In this document: positions 25,227 through 33,342 of the stretch, piece after piece
Numbering within the stretch: position 1 is the first letter of the stretch
Layout: each line of letters opens with the position of its first letter
Origin: Phycisphaeraceae bacterium
GTDB taxonomy: Bacteria; Planctomycetota; Phycisphaerae; Phycisphaerales; Phycisphaeraceae
Assembly: GCA_002716625.1 (NCBI GenBank)
Contig: PBAS01000026.1
Location: 1-33,359, forward strand
Length of the DNA stretch: 33,359 bases
Reading direction: 5' to 3'
Made by a program: the position numbers and the translations under genes
The notes under the pieces: model-generated
Database searches by the model: none
What the model was told of the DNA's origin: nothing
What the model saw: the letters and a program-made list of their open reading frames with translations, nothing else

Positions 25227-25940
25227 TTACTCGACAATCATTCTGGCACGGCCCAGTACGTCAAGCATCATGGATTCCGTGAGGCGACCAGTGAATGTAT
25301 TCTGCTGGCTGGGATGATAAGAACACAACAGACTGGGCGCGGTGCGAAAGTCATATTCTGCCGCATGCCCGAACGGACATTGGGCGAGTTTATCGACCCA
25401 CCCGCGGCGTTGGTAAAACTTCAACACCGATCTAAGCGCAATACTCCCCAGACAGAGTATGACCCGCAGATCAACAAGAAGATCAAAGGTTTGAGCAAAC
25501 CAATGTGAACAGTCTTCAAGTTCCTGACTGGTGGGCTTATTGCCAGGTGGAGCACAATGAACTACCGCGGTGACCAGTGTACCGAGTAATTCCAAACCAT
25601 CAGCAGCATCTGTGGCTTCCGCCTGGCTTGCAAATCCCATCTGGTGTAATGCTCGATATAGGAAATCACCTGACCGATCACCGGTAAACATCCTCCCCGT
25701 TCTATTGGCGCCATGAGCGGCCGGCGCCAGTCCTACAACCAGCAACCGCGCTGATCGTGGTTCGCCCGTACACGCAGAACCAGGCAGAAAATTCGGTACC
25801 GGCCTAGCCCAATACTGGTTGTCACGATATTGGGCACGTTTGTCTCGACCAATCTGGTGGCAGTACTGCACCAACCTCGGACATCGTTTACAGTCGATGA
25901 TTTGCTGGTTTAACTGATCCAAGGGTTTACTAGGTGCCAT
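25227..25940 (-). CDS. Family 5 (UDGb-type) uracil-DNA glycosylase
   Basis: A 237-residue DNA repair enzyme excising uracil from DNA. Iron-sulfur cysteines C17, C20, C129 and C144 follow the spacing of families 4 and 5. Motif 1, GLAPAAHGANRTGRMFTGD, has the family 5 alanine pattern instead of the acid used by families 1 and 4. Motif 2, CSYHPSQQNTFTGRLT (H209), is characteristic of UDGb. The start is ATG 25940. The stop is 292 bases before the HD-GYP start, with nothing recognisable between. Family 5 enzymes tolerate lesions such as hypoxanthine and hydroxymethyluracil as well as uracil. No neighbour suggests a specific stress pathway. Confidence 0.93.
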   Translation of the reverse strand: MAPSKPLDQLNQQIIDCKRCPRLVQYCHQIGRDKRAQYRDNQYWARPVPNFLPGSACTGEPRSARLLVVGLAPAAHGANRTGRMFTGDRSGDFLYRALHQMGFASQAEATDAADGLELLGTLVTAVVHCAPPGNKPTSQELEDCSHWFAQTFDLLVDLRVILCLGSIALRSVLKFYQRRGWVDKLAQCPFGHAAEYDFRTAPSLLCSYHPSQQNTFTGRLTESMMLDVLGRARMIVE

Positions 25941-26265
25941 GGTCGCCTAAAACTGCCGCTCCACAACAGACGATGCTGAGCGATATCAATCAAGTCACAG
26001 ATTCATCCTCATGCGTTTAGCCCATGGTCCTAATATACCACCAGATCACCGTATCCACCGCGTATGATGAAATCCCGGCCCCTGCCAGTTAGTATCTGCA
26101 GTTGGCATCAACTGTTACAAAACACCGCGTGGTCAAAACGGCTGGCAACCACAATTAAGTATCGAGGTTATCACGGCATCCCCTATCCAGCTTTCATTAA
26201 GCCAATCTCCCTGTTTGATTCCCACATGCAACGCGGACATCTATTCTGGCTACAATTACTCAACC
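25941..26265. other. Interval between divergent uracil-DNA glycosylase and M16 genes
   Basis: 325 bases likely holding divergent promoters. I found no convincing -35/-10 pair, stem-loop or small gene. The plus-strand open frame at 26064 is mostly a shadow of the M16 gene's reading frame. The M16 frame itself is open from a TTG at 26215, but those codons do not look like protein of the family. Confidence 0.5.
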
Positions 26266-27495
26266 ATGGGGCAAATATACCAACACCAGCTTCCCAATGG
26301 CATGCGATTGGCTGCCGAACATATTGCATCCGCCCAATCTGTTGCAATCACCGCGTTGATGCCCGCCGGTGTCACCACCGAACCTGAAAACCGCCAAGGG
26401 GTGGCGACACTGGCAGCTGAAATGGTATGCCGGGGGGCCGGCGACTTGGATGCCAGAGACCACAGTGACGCCCTGGATCGACTCGGTGTTCAACGTGGCA
26501 CTGGGGTTGAAACAAACCATCTTCGCCTTGGCGCAACGATGCTGGCGCAGAATCTGCACGAAGCATTACCACTGCTAGTCGATATGATTCGTCGTCCAAC
26601 ACTTTCAAATGACACCCTTGATCCAAGCCGTGATCTTGCCCTGCAAGCGATCGCTGCACTTGAAGATGAACCCCAGCAAAAAGTGTTCCTTGAGTTACGG
26701 GGTCGCCACTATCCCTCACCGATCTGCCGTTCACCGCTGGGGCAAGCTGCACACATTGAATCCATAAGTGAACAGGACATTCGCCAATTCTGGAAGTCAA
26801 CTTTCGTTCCGGATCAAACCATTCTTGGCATTGCAGGCAGGTTCGATTGGGATCGCTTGCTTGCCCAGATCAATCAACTGTTCACCGACTGGAAGGGCAC
26901 ATCGCAGCCCACCGAAGTGGACCACGCCGGATCTCGGGACTATCACCATGTGATGGCTGAATCAGCTCAGGTGCACATTGGTCTGATGTACGACGCGCTG
27001 CCAGAACCAGATGATTCTAGTATTCTGTGTCGCGCAGCCACTGCCATACTCAGCGGTGGAATGAGCAGTCGATTATTTACTCAACTTCGTGAAAAACGAG
27101 GCCTTTGCTACAGCGTCTATGCCGCTTATGCCAGCCAGAAGGACCGGGGAGCCATACTGAGTTACGTCGGAACAACCGCTCCACGAGCCCAGGAATCACT
27201 TGATTTACTGAAGACTGAGTTGCTTGGGTTATGTAATGGCATTGACGAAAACGAATTCAATCGGGCAATCGTGGGCATGAAGTCTCGACTGGTGATGCAG
27301 GGAGAATCCACAACCGCCCGCGCCAGTGCAATCGCCATGGACCAGTACCTGTACGGACGGCCACGGCAGCTTCATGAGCTAATCGAACGGGTTGATGGGA
27401 TCACGATCGCAGCCTTACGCCAGTTCGTCGCCGAAAACCCTCCAGGGCCGATGACCATCGTGACCATCGGCCCTGAATCGCTCAACACCACCTAA
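26266..27495 (+). CDS. M16 family peptidase homologue lacking the zinc-binding motif
   Basis: A 409-residue two-domain M16 protein related to mitochondrial processing peptidase and PqqL/YmxG proteins. The N-domain starts YQHQLPNGMRL, and GVTTEPENRQGVA leads into what should be the HxxEH zinc motif. Here the stretch is GVATLAAEM, so the three ligand positions are T48, A51 and E52 rather than His, Glu and His. The C-domain retains RLFTQLREKRGLCYSVYA (the substrate-binding R/Y region). It is thus probably an inactive partner subunit of a heterodimeric M16 protease encoded elsewhere, or has another role. ATG 26266 fits the family N-terminus better than the TTG at 26215. It is in tight series with coaB, four bases apart. 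Confidence 0.88.
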   Translation: MGQIYQHQLPNGMRLAAEHIASAQSVAITALMPAGVTTEPENRQGVATLAAEMVCRGAGDLDARDHSDALDRLGVQRGTGVETNHLRLGATMLAQNLHEALPLLVDMIRRPTLSNDTLDPSRDLALQAIAALEDEPQQKVFLELRGRHYPSPICRSPLGQAAHIESISEQDIRQFWKSTFVPDQTILGIAGRFDWDRLLAQINQLFTDWKGTSQPTEVDHAGSRDYHHVMAESAQVHIGLMYDALPEPDDSSILCRAATAILSGGMSSRLFTQLREKRGLCYSVYAAYASQKDRGAILSYVGTTAPRAQESLDLLKTELLGLCNGIDENEFNRAIVGMKSRLVMQGESTTARASAIAMDQYLYGRPRQLHELIERVDGITIAALRQFVAENPPGPMTIVTIGPESLNTT

Positions 27496-27499
27496 TACG

Positions 27500-28150
27500 A
27501 TGCAGATCTTAATCACCGCTGGCCCAACTTGGGAGGCGATTGACGCAGTACGCTACATCGGTAACCGCTCCAGTGGCAGAACTGGCTTGGCCATTGCACG
27601 CGCAGCACTCGAAGACAAGCATCAAGTCACCGTGCTAATGGGACCATGCATTGATTCATCACTCTGGCTAGACCTAAAACCCAATGATGCCTGCCGCATC
27701 TTGCGATTCGAATCAACTAACGACCTCAAACATTTACTCGACCATGAATTCCCACAACATGACGTGTTATTCATGGCTGCATCCGTAGCAGATTATCAGC
27801 CCACATCAATCTTAGAGGGGAAAAAACGACGGGAACCGGAAGGTGATTTGCAGACATGGACCTTGAAGTTACAACGTACAATAGATCTGGTTTCGGAACT
27901 TTCACATTCTCCGCGACAACAACGAATCGTAGCATTTGCACTCGAGGCGGCCGAACAACTAGATGAGCATGCAGTTGTCAAACTCGAAAGGAAAGGCGTT
28001 GACGCAATTGTCGCCAATCCACTGAACACGCCAGGATCACAGCACATCACCCCCACTTGGATCACTGCGGATAATCGGCAGGAAACGCCCGGGCCGATGA
28101 CCAAGGACAGATTTGGCCGCTGGCTGGTGGACAAGATCAAGGAACTGTGA
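27500..28150 (+). CDS. coaB: Phosphopantothenoylcysteine synthetase (stand-alone CoaB)
   Basis: A 216-residue CoaB domain joining 4'-phosphopantothenate with cysteine in coenzyme A synthesis. The nucleotide loop is ITAGPTWEAIDAVRYIGNRSSGRTG, followed by VLFMAASVADYQP, LKLQRTIDLV, FALEAAE and ERKGVDAIVANPL. In most bacteria this domain is fused C-terminally to the CoaC decarboxylase (Dfp). Here it is alone, and the preceding gene is an M16 homologue, so CoaC must be encoded elsewhere. It begins four bases after the M16 stop and is probably translationally coupled. The family's usual length is ~200-230 residues. Confidence 0.92.
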   Translation: MQILITAGPTWEAIDAVRYIGNRSSGRTGLAIARAALEDKHQVTVLMGPCIDSSLWLDLKPNDACRILRFESTNDLKHLLDHEFPQHDVLFMAASVADYQPTSILEGKKRREPEGDLQTWTLKLQRTIDLVSELSHSPRQQRIVAFALEAAEQLDEHAVVKLERKGVDAIVANPLNTPGSQHITPTWITADNRQETPGPMTKDRFGRWLVDKIKEL

Positions 28151-28545
28151 ACTCTTGTTTTATCATTGATTGCCTGCGAATCTCAAAATCAGCACGACGA
28201 GTTTCTGCCCGCAAAACAAAGCAATGGAAACCTAGAGGCACACGGGGTGAAAGTTACCGTCAAATATGTGGAGATGGATCTTGATTATTAGATCCAATTA
28301 ATCGTCATTCTACATGGGGGTTGCCTTGTCATATAGCAACGCCATGGCAATTAACAGGATGCGGGCAGGGTCGTTAAGGCAGGAGGTGTTGAACGTTATT
28401 GCCGGCTTGCGTTCAAGAGCCACCAACTTCCCACTGTGGGCGTGATATAACTCCCAAGTGTGCCGGTAAGAATGGGCAGAATTCTACAAGGTGAACATGT
28501 CGGACGCCGCCAAAGAATTCATGCCAAATGGAAAATCCGGGTTTG
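28151..28545. other. Interval between coaB and der with an interrupted ORF
   Basis: 395 bases. The half nearer der carries the amber-interrupted frame described separately (28310-28522, minus). The stretch 28151-28309 holds no recognised gene. A weak 6-base stem (GGATCT/AGATCC, 28276-28295) lacks a U-tract. I see no tRNA, SRP RNA or tmRNA pattern. Confidence 0.5.
28310..28522 (-). pseudogene. Protein-like ORF broken by an in-frame TAG
   Basis: From ATG 28522 the frame reads MNSLAASDMFTL, then TAG at 28484-28486, then 57 uninterrupted codons, including HTWELYHAHSGKLVALERK and DPARILLIAMALLYDKA, ending at a TAG (28310). The downstream part looks like real protein: it ends in a hydrophobic stretch after a DPA turn, which faintly recalls scramblase/LURP-like C-termini. 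Without a good start after the first TAG, a nonsense-mutated or decayed gene is the simplest reading. Alternatives are chance, a sequencing error, or stop-codon readthrough. It directly follows der (22 bases after its stop). Confidence 0.35.
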
Positions 28546-29964
28546 TTATTCTCGATCCTCCGTTCGCCGAGCCGGTTCCCCGTCGACGTTTACAGAATCT
28601 GGAGTGCGTTGGCGCCCACGGATAAGCAGTCGGATCGGCACTTCACTGTAGGGCAGTTCGCCGCGTAAGCGATTGATCAAAAACCGCTCATAGTTAGCGT
28701 CGAACAGATGTGGCTTATTGACAAACAGGCCAATCGTCGGGGGATGGACCTGGAGCTGGCATGCATAATAAATCTTCGGCTGCCTACCCAACTTCGACAC
28801 AGGGGCCCGTTCGCTGAGAACCTGATCGATCACACGATTAATCTCAGCAGTTGGAACACGATGGCCGGCCTGTTGATTTAACGTCAAAGCCATCCCAATG
28901 ACATCTTTCACGCCCTCGTCATGTTCAGCACTGATAAATACAATGGGTGCATAGGATAGACCCCGCAATGACTTGTCGAGATAGTCCATGTATTCTTGCT
29001 GTGTATGATGCGCCTCCGCAAGATCCCACTTGTTTACCACCAATACACATGGCTTGTAGTGACGGAGAATTTCCGAAACAAGCTTGGTGTCCACTTGGCT
29101 AATTGGGACTGAGGCATCAACCAAAACCAGAACCACGTCGGCCCGACGAATACTACGCAACGTCCGGTGATGGCTATAGTACTCAACATCCTGTTTTATG
29201 CTCTTGCGTTTACGTACCCCAGCGGTGTCGATGGCTGTAAACACATGACCATTCCACTCAAACCGCACGTCCACTGAATCACGCGTGGTGCCTTCCTGCT
29301 CACTGACAATCACGCGTTCAGCGCCCACCAACGCATTGACAAGTGTACTCTTGCCTGCATTACGCTTGCCCACGATGGCCAACCGCACGCCATCGATAAC
29401 CTCATCCTGTGACGAACCATTAGAAGCCAAACCAGGGACGCAACCATCAAGCTTTCGGCGGATTGCAGCAGTCAACGAACTCTTCTGATATCCGCTGGTC
29501 GCAGAAACCATCAGCGGCTCACCCATTCCCAACTGAAGTGCTTCGTAAGCATCCCCTTCGTGCGCCGCGTCATCAACCTTGTTGGCGACCACCAAGACGG
29601 GAACCTCCATGTCGCCGGCTCGAAGTAGTTGCGCCACATTATAATCCAAGGGCAACAACCCACTTTGAGCATCTACAACGAACAAAACAAGATCCGCTTC
29701 CTCGACACCACAAGCGATCTGACGCTCAATCTCCGCCGTTAAACCCTGAACATCCTCCACACCATGTCCCCCGGTATCAATCAGTTCCACGGCTAGCGCT
29801 TTTTGACCAGTATCTAGTGGCGGTAATTCGATCATCGTGCCCACCCGGTCACGAGTCACACCAGGAACCGCATCGACAATGCTAATCCGCCGCCTAGCCA
29901 GCATATTTAGCAAACTAGACTTGCCGACATTCGGGCGTCCAACAATCACAATTCTTGGCGACAT
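28546..29964 (-). CDS. der: Ribosome biogenesis GTPase Der (EngA)
   Basis: A 472-residue double-GTPase essential for 50S ribosome assembly. The two G-domains show P-loops GRPNVGKSS (9-17) and GKRNAGKST (199-207), DTGG and DTAG G3 motifs, and NKVD and NKWD G4 motifs. A C-terminal KH-like domain follows, containing YYACQLQVHPPT and an NxxRxxxxxxPYSEVPIRLLIRGR tail typical of EngA. The P-loop of the second domain uses A instead of the usual V at the fourth position (NAGKS). The frame is open from TTG 29976, but ATG 29964 (MSPRIVIVG) fits the family. It ends a minus-strand series behind tsaB (93 bases apart). Confidence 0.96.
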   Translation of the reverse strand: MSPRIVIVGRPNVGKSSLLNMLARRRISIVDAVPGVTRDRVGTMIELPPLDTGQKALAVELIDTGGHGVEDVQGLTAEIERQIACGVEEADLVLFVVDAQSGLLPLDYNVAQLLRAGDMEVPVLVVANKVDDAAHEGDAYEALQLGMGEPLMVSATSGYQKSSLTAAIRRKLDGCVPGLASNGSSQDEVIDGVRLAIVGKRNAGKSTLVNALVGAERVIVSEQEGTTRDSVDVRFEWNGHVFTAIDTAGVRKRKSIKQDVEYYSHHRTLRSIRRADVVLVLVDASVPISQVDTKLVSEILRHYKPCVLVVNKWDLAEAHHTQQEYMDYLDKSLRGLSYAPIVFISAEHDEGVKDVIGMALTLNQQAGHRVPTAEINRVIDQVLSERAPVSKLGRQPKIYYACQLQVHPPTIGLFVNKPHLFDANYERFLINRLRGELPYSEVPIRLLIRGRQRTPDSVNVDGEPARRTEDRE

Positions 29965-30057
29965 AGGACACTTCAAAACTACGTATCATGACTCTGGAAC
30001 AAACAAGCCACTCAATTTTAGCACAATGAACCAACTTGGACCTGTATTCAAGGTCCA

Positions 30058-30741
30058 CTAGTCACGAGATGCTTGACGCTGTTCCCAGAGCTCTTCGGCT
30101 TCTGGACGTCGTGCATACAAAGGTAACAGTTCAAAGGGCTCTGTAAACTGATGCTGCAAGGATCTGTCCCGGCCAAGGCGCCATACAACGTCACTTCTTG
30201 GTACCGCCAGTCTATCATCCAGTGTTTCGATATCTGCTGGCCAATCTAACGCCGACACCGAATCCCCAAGAACCCAAAGCGGCCTTGGCGACTGGCTACA
30301 GATTCTTTCCTTGGTCGTCGGACCAGATTCACCGCATGCCTGCCACCGCCCGGCAATATATTGATAAACCGACGCATACAGATGGCGGCCCTTGGGTGCG
30401 TGGCAAACTGCCACATGGCCTCGATCTGTCGGCGCATTTTCCACAATGACATCAAGTGTAGGCACTGCTACAGTTCGACAACCCAATGCATGGCAAAGAG
30501 TCTGTGCAGTTGCAACACCCACACGCAGACCGGTAAATGAGCCAGGTCCGATTGAAACATATACTTCGGCAAGGTCCTCCCGGCATACCTCACAACGATC
30601 AAACAGATCTCCAATTGAGGGAATCAGGTTGAGATTATGACGTCGACTTTGCGCCAGGTTTACTGACCTCAATATGCAGTCTCCCCGGGCCAATGTAATT
30701 GATCCATGATGTGTCGATGTTTCAATTGCCAGGCTATACAT
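30058..30741 (-). CDS. tsaB: tRNA threonylcarbamoyladenosine biosynthesis protein TsaB
   Basis: A 227-residue ASKHA-fold protein that partners TsaD and TsaE in forming t6A37 on ANN-decoding tRNAs. Characteristic features are the opening LAIETSTHHGSITL, the NLIPSIGDLFDRC helix, and SIGPGSFTGLRVGVATAQTL followed by VPTLDVI. The C-terminal half is degenerate, as in other TsaB proteins, and lacks a complete ATP site. The ATG has AAAGG nine bases upstream. It begins 12 bases after the GGCT-like gene and precedes der. tsaD and tsaE are not in the window. Confidence 0.94.
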   Translation of the reverse strand: MYSLAIETSTHHGSITLARGDCILRSVNLAQSRRHNLNLIPSIGDLFDRCEVCREDLAEVYVSIGPGSFTGLRVGVATAQTLCHALGCRTVAVPTLDVIVENAPTDRGHVAVCHAPKGRHLYASVYQYIAGRWQACGESGPTTKERICSQSPRPLWVLGDSVSALDWPADIETLDDRLAVPRSDVVWRLGRDRSLQHQFTEPFELLPLYARRPEAEELWEQRQASRD

Positions 30742-30753
30742 TTCTTGAAACCT

Positions 30754-31224
30754 TTATGCTGAGAAATCCCGAAAAGCCTGCAGATGCTGAATCCACCGAC
30801 AAGACAGGTCATGATCTCGTGCACCTTGGATAATTGCATCCAGATACCGATCCGATGGAGCAAAAAAGGATTCAGATTCATCCTCGACAACCGCAAGGTA
30901 AGTCAACGCAGTTCTATTACTATGATCTGGCATTTCCACGACGACACTGGTACGAATATATTCGCCTTCGCAAATCCCTTCGTAGCGATCCAGTGCTTCC
31001 AGATCCTTGCCTGAGGCACGATAGAGCGCCCCTTCGACATGCAAGCCAACAGCCGGTGCAATTCCAGCTACCCCACCACGCCAATGCATATTCCGACGTG
31101 GAAACATGAGCTGATAGCCATGAAGGATGACCTTGTCAATTGGTTGACTATCCGGACAACGCCTACGCATCTGGCGAAGATTAAGATTGGAACCGTACGC
31201 AAAGTAGTCGTGGTTCAATAACAT
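30754..31224 (-). CDS. Gamma-glutamylcyclotransferase (GGCT/AIG2)-like protein
   Basis: A 156-residue protein of the GGCT fold. YFAYGSNLNLRQM carries the YGSN glycine loop (10-13), and the catalytic acid is E82 in LDRYEGI, followed by the YIRTSVVV strand. The family cyclises gamma-glutamyl amino acids to 5-oxoproline, or acts on gamma-glutamylamines; the substrate is not resolved. The longer frame to 31278 would overlap trpD and adds cysteine-rich residues unlike the family, so ATG 31224 (MLLNHDYFAYGSN) is chosen. It lies between trpD and tsaB with short spacing (32 and 12 bases). Confidence 0.85.
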   Translation of the reverse strand: MLLNHDYFAYGSNLNLRQMRRRCPDSQPIDKVILHGYQLMFPRRNMHWRGGVAGIAPAVGLHVEGALYRASGKDLEALDRYEGICEGEYIRTSVVVEMPDHSNRTALTYLAVVEDESESFFAPSDRYLDAIIQGARDHDLSCRWIQHLQAFRDFSA

Positions 31225-31256
31225 GGAACACCTGGCTGTAACGCAACCACCCCTAA

Positions 31257-32318
31257 TCAACTGGCCGCAGTGTTGCATGCCTGCGTCAGATTGATCAGTG
31301 AATTCAATGCTGCAGATGCGGCACCTCGATCAATTGCCTCTGCCGCTAGACTGACACCCTCAGCAAGTCCCCCGGCCAAACCGGTAATTACCATCGCAAC
31401 CGAGGCATTGGCACACACGACATCTCGTGCAGGGCCCTGCTCGCCAGCCAGAACTGACCGTATCACCCGGGCACTATTGTCTGGACCATCAACCAAAAGC
31501 GTCTCAATGTCTGACACACCCAGTCCAAGATCAGCCGGATGGATTTCGAACGTCTCAATCTTTCCGTCTGCAAGCTGAGTAATCTGCGTAGGACCACAAA
31601 CCGAGGCCTCGCAGAAACCGGGACCCATAACATCTGACTGTTTCTTTCCATGCAGAACCATAGCGGCTTTGCAACCAAGCCTACCAAGTACGGTAGCGAT
31701 CGGTTGGGTCAGATCCTTGTCTGCCACACCAATCACCTGGTGCGATGCACCAGCAGGATTTGTCAGCGGCCCCAAGAGATTGAAAATAGTGGGAACCCCT
31801 AGCTCCATCCGGATAGGCATGGCATATTTCATGGCTGGGTGGTGAGCCGGCGCAAAACAAAAACAGATCCCCGCTTCATCAAGACATCGAGTCAATGCTT
31901 GAACGTTAACATCAAGATGAACGCCAAGGGCCTCGAGCCCCTGGCTCGAACCGCTCGCTCGCGTGATGGTACGGTTGCCGTGCTTGGCCACCACAACACC
32001 TTGGGGACGCCCCACCGCCGCGGTTACTAAAGCTGCTGCAGTCGAAATATTAAATGTTGGCGTATGATCGCCACCAGTACCGCAAGTATCAACCACTGTT
32101 AACCCTGTTGGCACCTCCACTGCGGTCACCTTGCGACGCATTACGGTTGCTGCGCTGGTTAATTCATCGACTGTAGCACCTCGCTGCTGGATCAACATCA
32201 ACAGTGCGCCTACTTCAGCCGCGCCAGCCTGGCCGGTCATGATCAATTCAAACGCTTTGATTGTTTGATCAACTGTGAGCGAGGTGCCAGCCAGTAGGGT
32301 TTTCAACAGCTCTTTCAT
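31257..32318 (-). CDS. trpD: Anthranilate phosphoribosyltransferase
   Basis: A 353-residue enzyme transferring phosphoribose from PRPP to anthranilate in tryptophan synthesis. The PRPP-binding motif is DTCGTGGDHTPTFNIST (77-93), with KHGNRTITRASGSSQ (112-126) and GLEALGVHLD. A further motif is the NLLGPLTNPAGASHQVIGV block. Length fits the family (~330-350). It is not beside other trp genes. The ATG start lies 65 bases after the small membrane protein gene. Downstream come GGCT, tsaB and der. Confidence 0.97.
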   Translation of the reverse strand: MKELLKTLLAGTSLTVDQTIKAFELIMTGQAGAAEVGALLMLIQQRGATVDELTSAATVMRRKVTAVEVPTGLTVVDTCGTGGDHTPTFNISTAAALVTAAVGRPQGVVVAKHGNRTITRASGSSQGLEALGVHLDVNVQALTRCLDEAGICFCFAPAHHPAMKYAMPIRMELGVPTIFNLLGPLTNPAGASHQVIGVADKDLTQPIATVLGRLGCKAAMVLHGKKQSDVMGPGFCEASVCGPTQITQLADGKIETFEIHPADLGLGVSDIETLLVDGPDNSARVIRSVLAGEQGPARDVVCANASVAMVITGLAGGLAEGVSLAAEAIDRGAASAALNSLINLTQACNTAAS

Positions 32319-32383
32319 GACAATATTTCCGGGTACGACATGTTGATAGAAACAGGAAATAAATTATTCGCCAACCCCACCCA

Positions 32384-32608
32384 TCACCAAATAACCTCTG
32401 ACACCAGCCATAATAAAACAGCCGCCCCCACCATAAATGCGATAATCTGGCCTGCCATCACAGCGGCTTGCCAAGGCAACTGTGACAGATACTCTATTTT
32501 TATTGCCTTGTAGACCACTGAAATCGCCAAAACCAGTGGAAAAAGCAGAAGAAGCCAATGATCCTCCAGAGGCAATGGATCGAGGAACCAAGCGCTTATC
32601 AGAATCAA
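32384..32608 (-). CDS. Small two-helix membrane protein
   Basis: A 74-residue protein with two hydrophobic helices: HWLLLLFPLVLAISVVYKAIK (about 17-37) and AAVMAGQIIAFMVGAAVLLWLVS (about 48-70), joined by the charged IEYLSQLPW loop. Length and topology are consistent with a conserved small planctomycete protein found beside DUF6677 genes, though I rely on memory for that. The frame has no ATG. TTG 32608 is the likeliest start, since the frame is open upstream only to a TGA near the DUF6677-like stop. Function is unknown. It lies 57 bases after the DUF6677-like gene and 65 before trpD. Confidence 0.65.
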   Translation of the reverse strand: MILISAWFLDPLPLEDHWLLLLFPLVLAISVVYKAIKIEYLSQLPWQAAVMAGQIIAFMVGAAVLLWLVSEVIW

Positions 32609-32665
32609 TTGTATCCACTCGCAAATGTTGGCCCCGACCCCATCACAATTGACCGCTGGATGAAA

Positions 32666-33136
32666 TCACGAGCGAGGTTTAGTTGATATACCTGCATTGG
32701 GGTTTTTCCGAGGGTGATGCTGTCGATAGACCACATCTACCACTGAAAGCAAATTCAACAGACCCGCCAAGGAAGTGTACAGGATTCCCTGCTCACGTAC
32801 CCGCCCGAAACTTGGTGGATGTCCCGTATCCTTACGGTCATCATGCCGTTGAGCCATCAGGCTCGTACCGACCCAGCGATTGGCCAGATAATCGATCGCG
32901 ATACTAGGAGCCGTAAGCATCTGTGCACAGAACCAAGCCGGATGGGCTTGGCGATCAATCACGCTAATACCACCAATCAGCAATCCCACCAACCACAGCA
33001 GGCCGATTCCACCAGCCAGACACATGGCACGACACCGCTCGCCCACCAGCCAATGGCCCCAACCTGGTAACAACCAAGCGAAAATAGCTGGGCCAAAATT
33101 CCAATGCTGTGAGTTGACCTGACTATCACCGGACAA
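32666..33136 (-). CDS. DUF6677-like membrane protein
   Basis: A 156-residue protein with about three hydrophobic segments: FGPAIFAWLLPGWGHWLVGE, CLAGGIGLLWLVGLLIGG, and GILYTSLAGLLNLLSVVDVVYR near the end. The N-terminal AWLLPGWGHWLVG and C-terminal ILYTSLAGLLNLLSVVD blocks match, as I recall them, the DUF6677 family of planctomycetes. Function is unknown. The start is TTG 33136, decided by a perfect AAGGAGG six bases upstream (33143-33149 on the plus strand). No ATG is available in frame there. A second open frame overlaps its 5' end. It heads the minus-strand series DUF6677, small TM protein, trpD, GGCT, tsaB, der. Confidence 0.72.
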   Translation of the reverse strand: MSGDSQVNSQHWNFGPAIFAWLLPGWGHWLVGERCRAMCLAGGIGLLWLVGLLIGGISVIDRQAHPAWFCAQMLTAPSIAIDYLANRWVGTSLMAQRHDDRKDTGHPPSFGRVREQGILYTSLAGLLNLLSVVDVVYRQHHPRKNPNAGISTKPRS

Positions 33137-33142
33137 TCGAGC

Positions 33143-33149
33143 CCTCCTT
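33143..33149 (-). promoter_or_regulatory. Consensus Shine-Dalgarno fixing a TTG start
   Basis: AAGGAGG on the minus strand, six bases before TTG 33136. This is the strongest ribosome binding site I saw in the window. It shows that the DUF6677-like gene starts with TTG. Confidence 0.8.
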
Positions 33150-33342
33150 GTCTGCGGGACTCATACTCGCAAGACAATCCCACCAGCCACACAGCCAGCA
33201 AGGCAACTCTAAGTATCACCCAGAAAAAACCCATTGACAAAACGCGAGCGACCGATAGTGTAACCGCCAGTATTGCCATGGCCAAAAAGTCAGATCATGT
33301 ACCCGCCATTAGACTTCAGGACCATTGATTGGAGATCGTGAC

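Noticed and set aside
24916..25317. 133-codon plus-strand open frame between the HD-GYP and glycosylase genes
   Set aside because: It is low in protein-like pattern, overlaps both neighbours antisense, and has no ribosome site.
26372..26800. 142-codon minus-strand open frame
   Set aside because: It is antisense to the M16 gene, whose frame matches a known family throughout.
28276..28295. Small hairpin GGATCT/AGATCC after coaB
   Set aside because: The six-base AT-rich stem has an 8-base loop and no U-tract; too weak to call a terminator.
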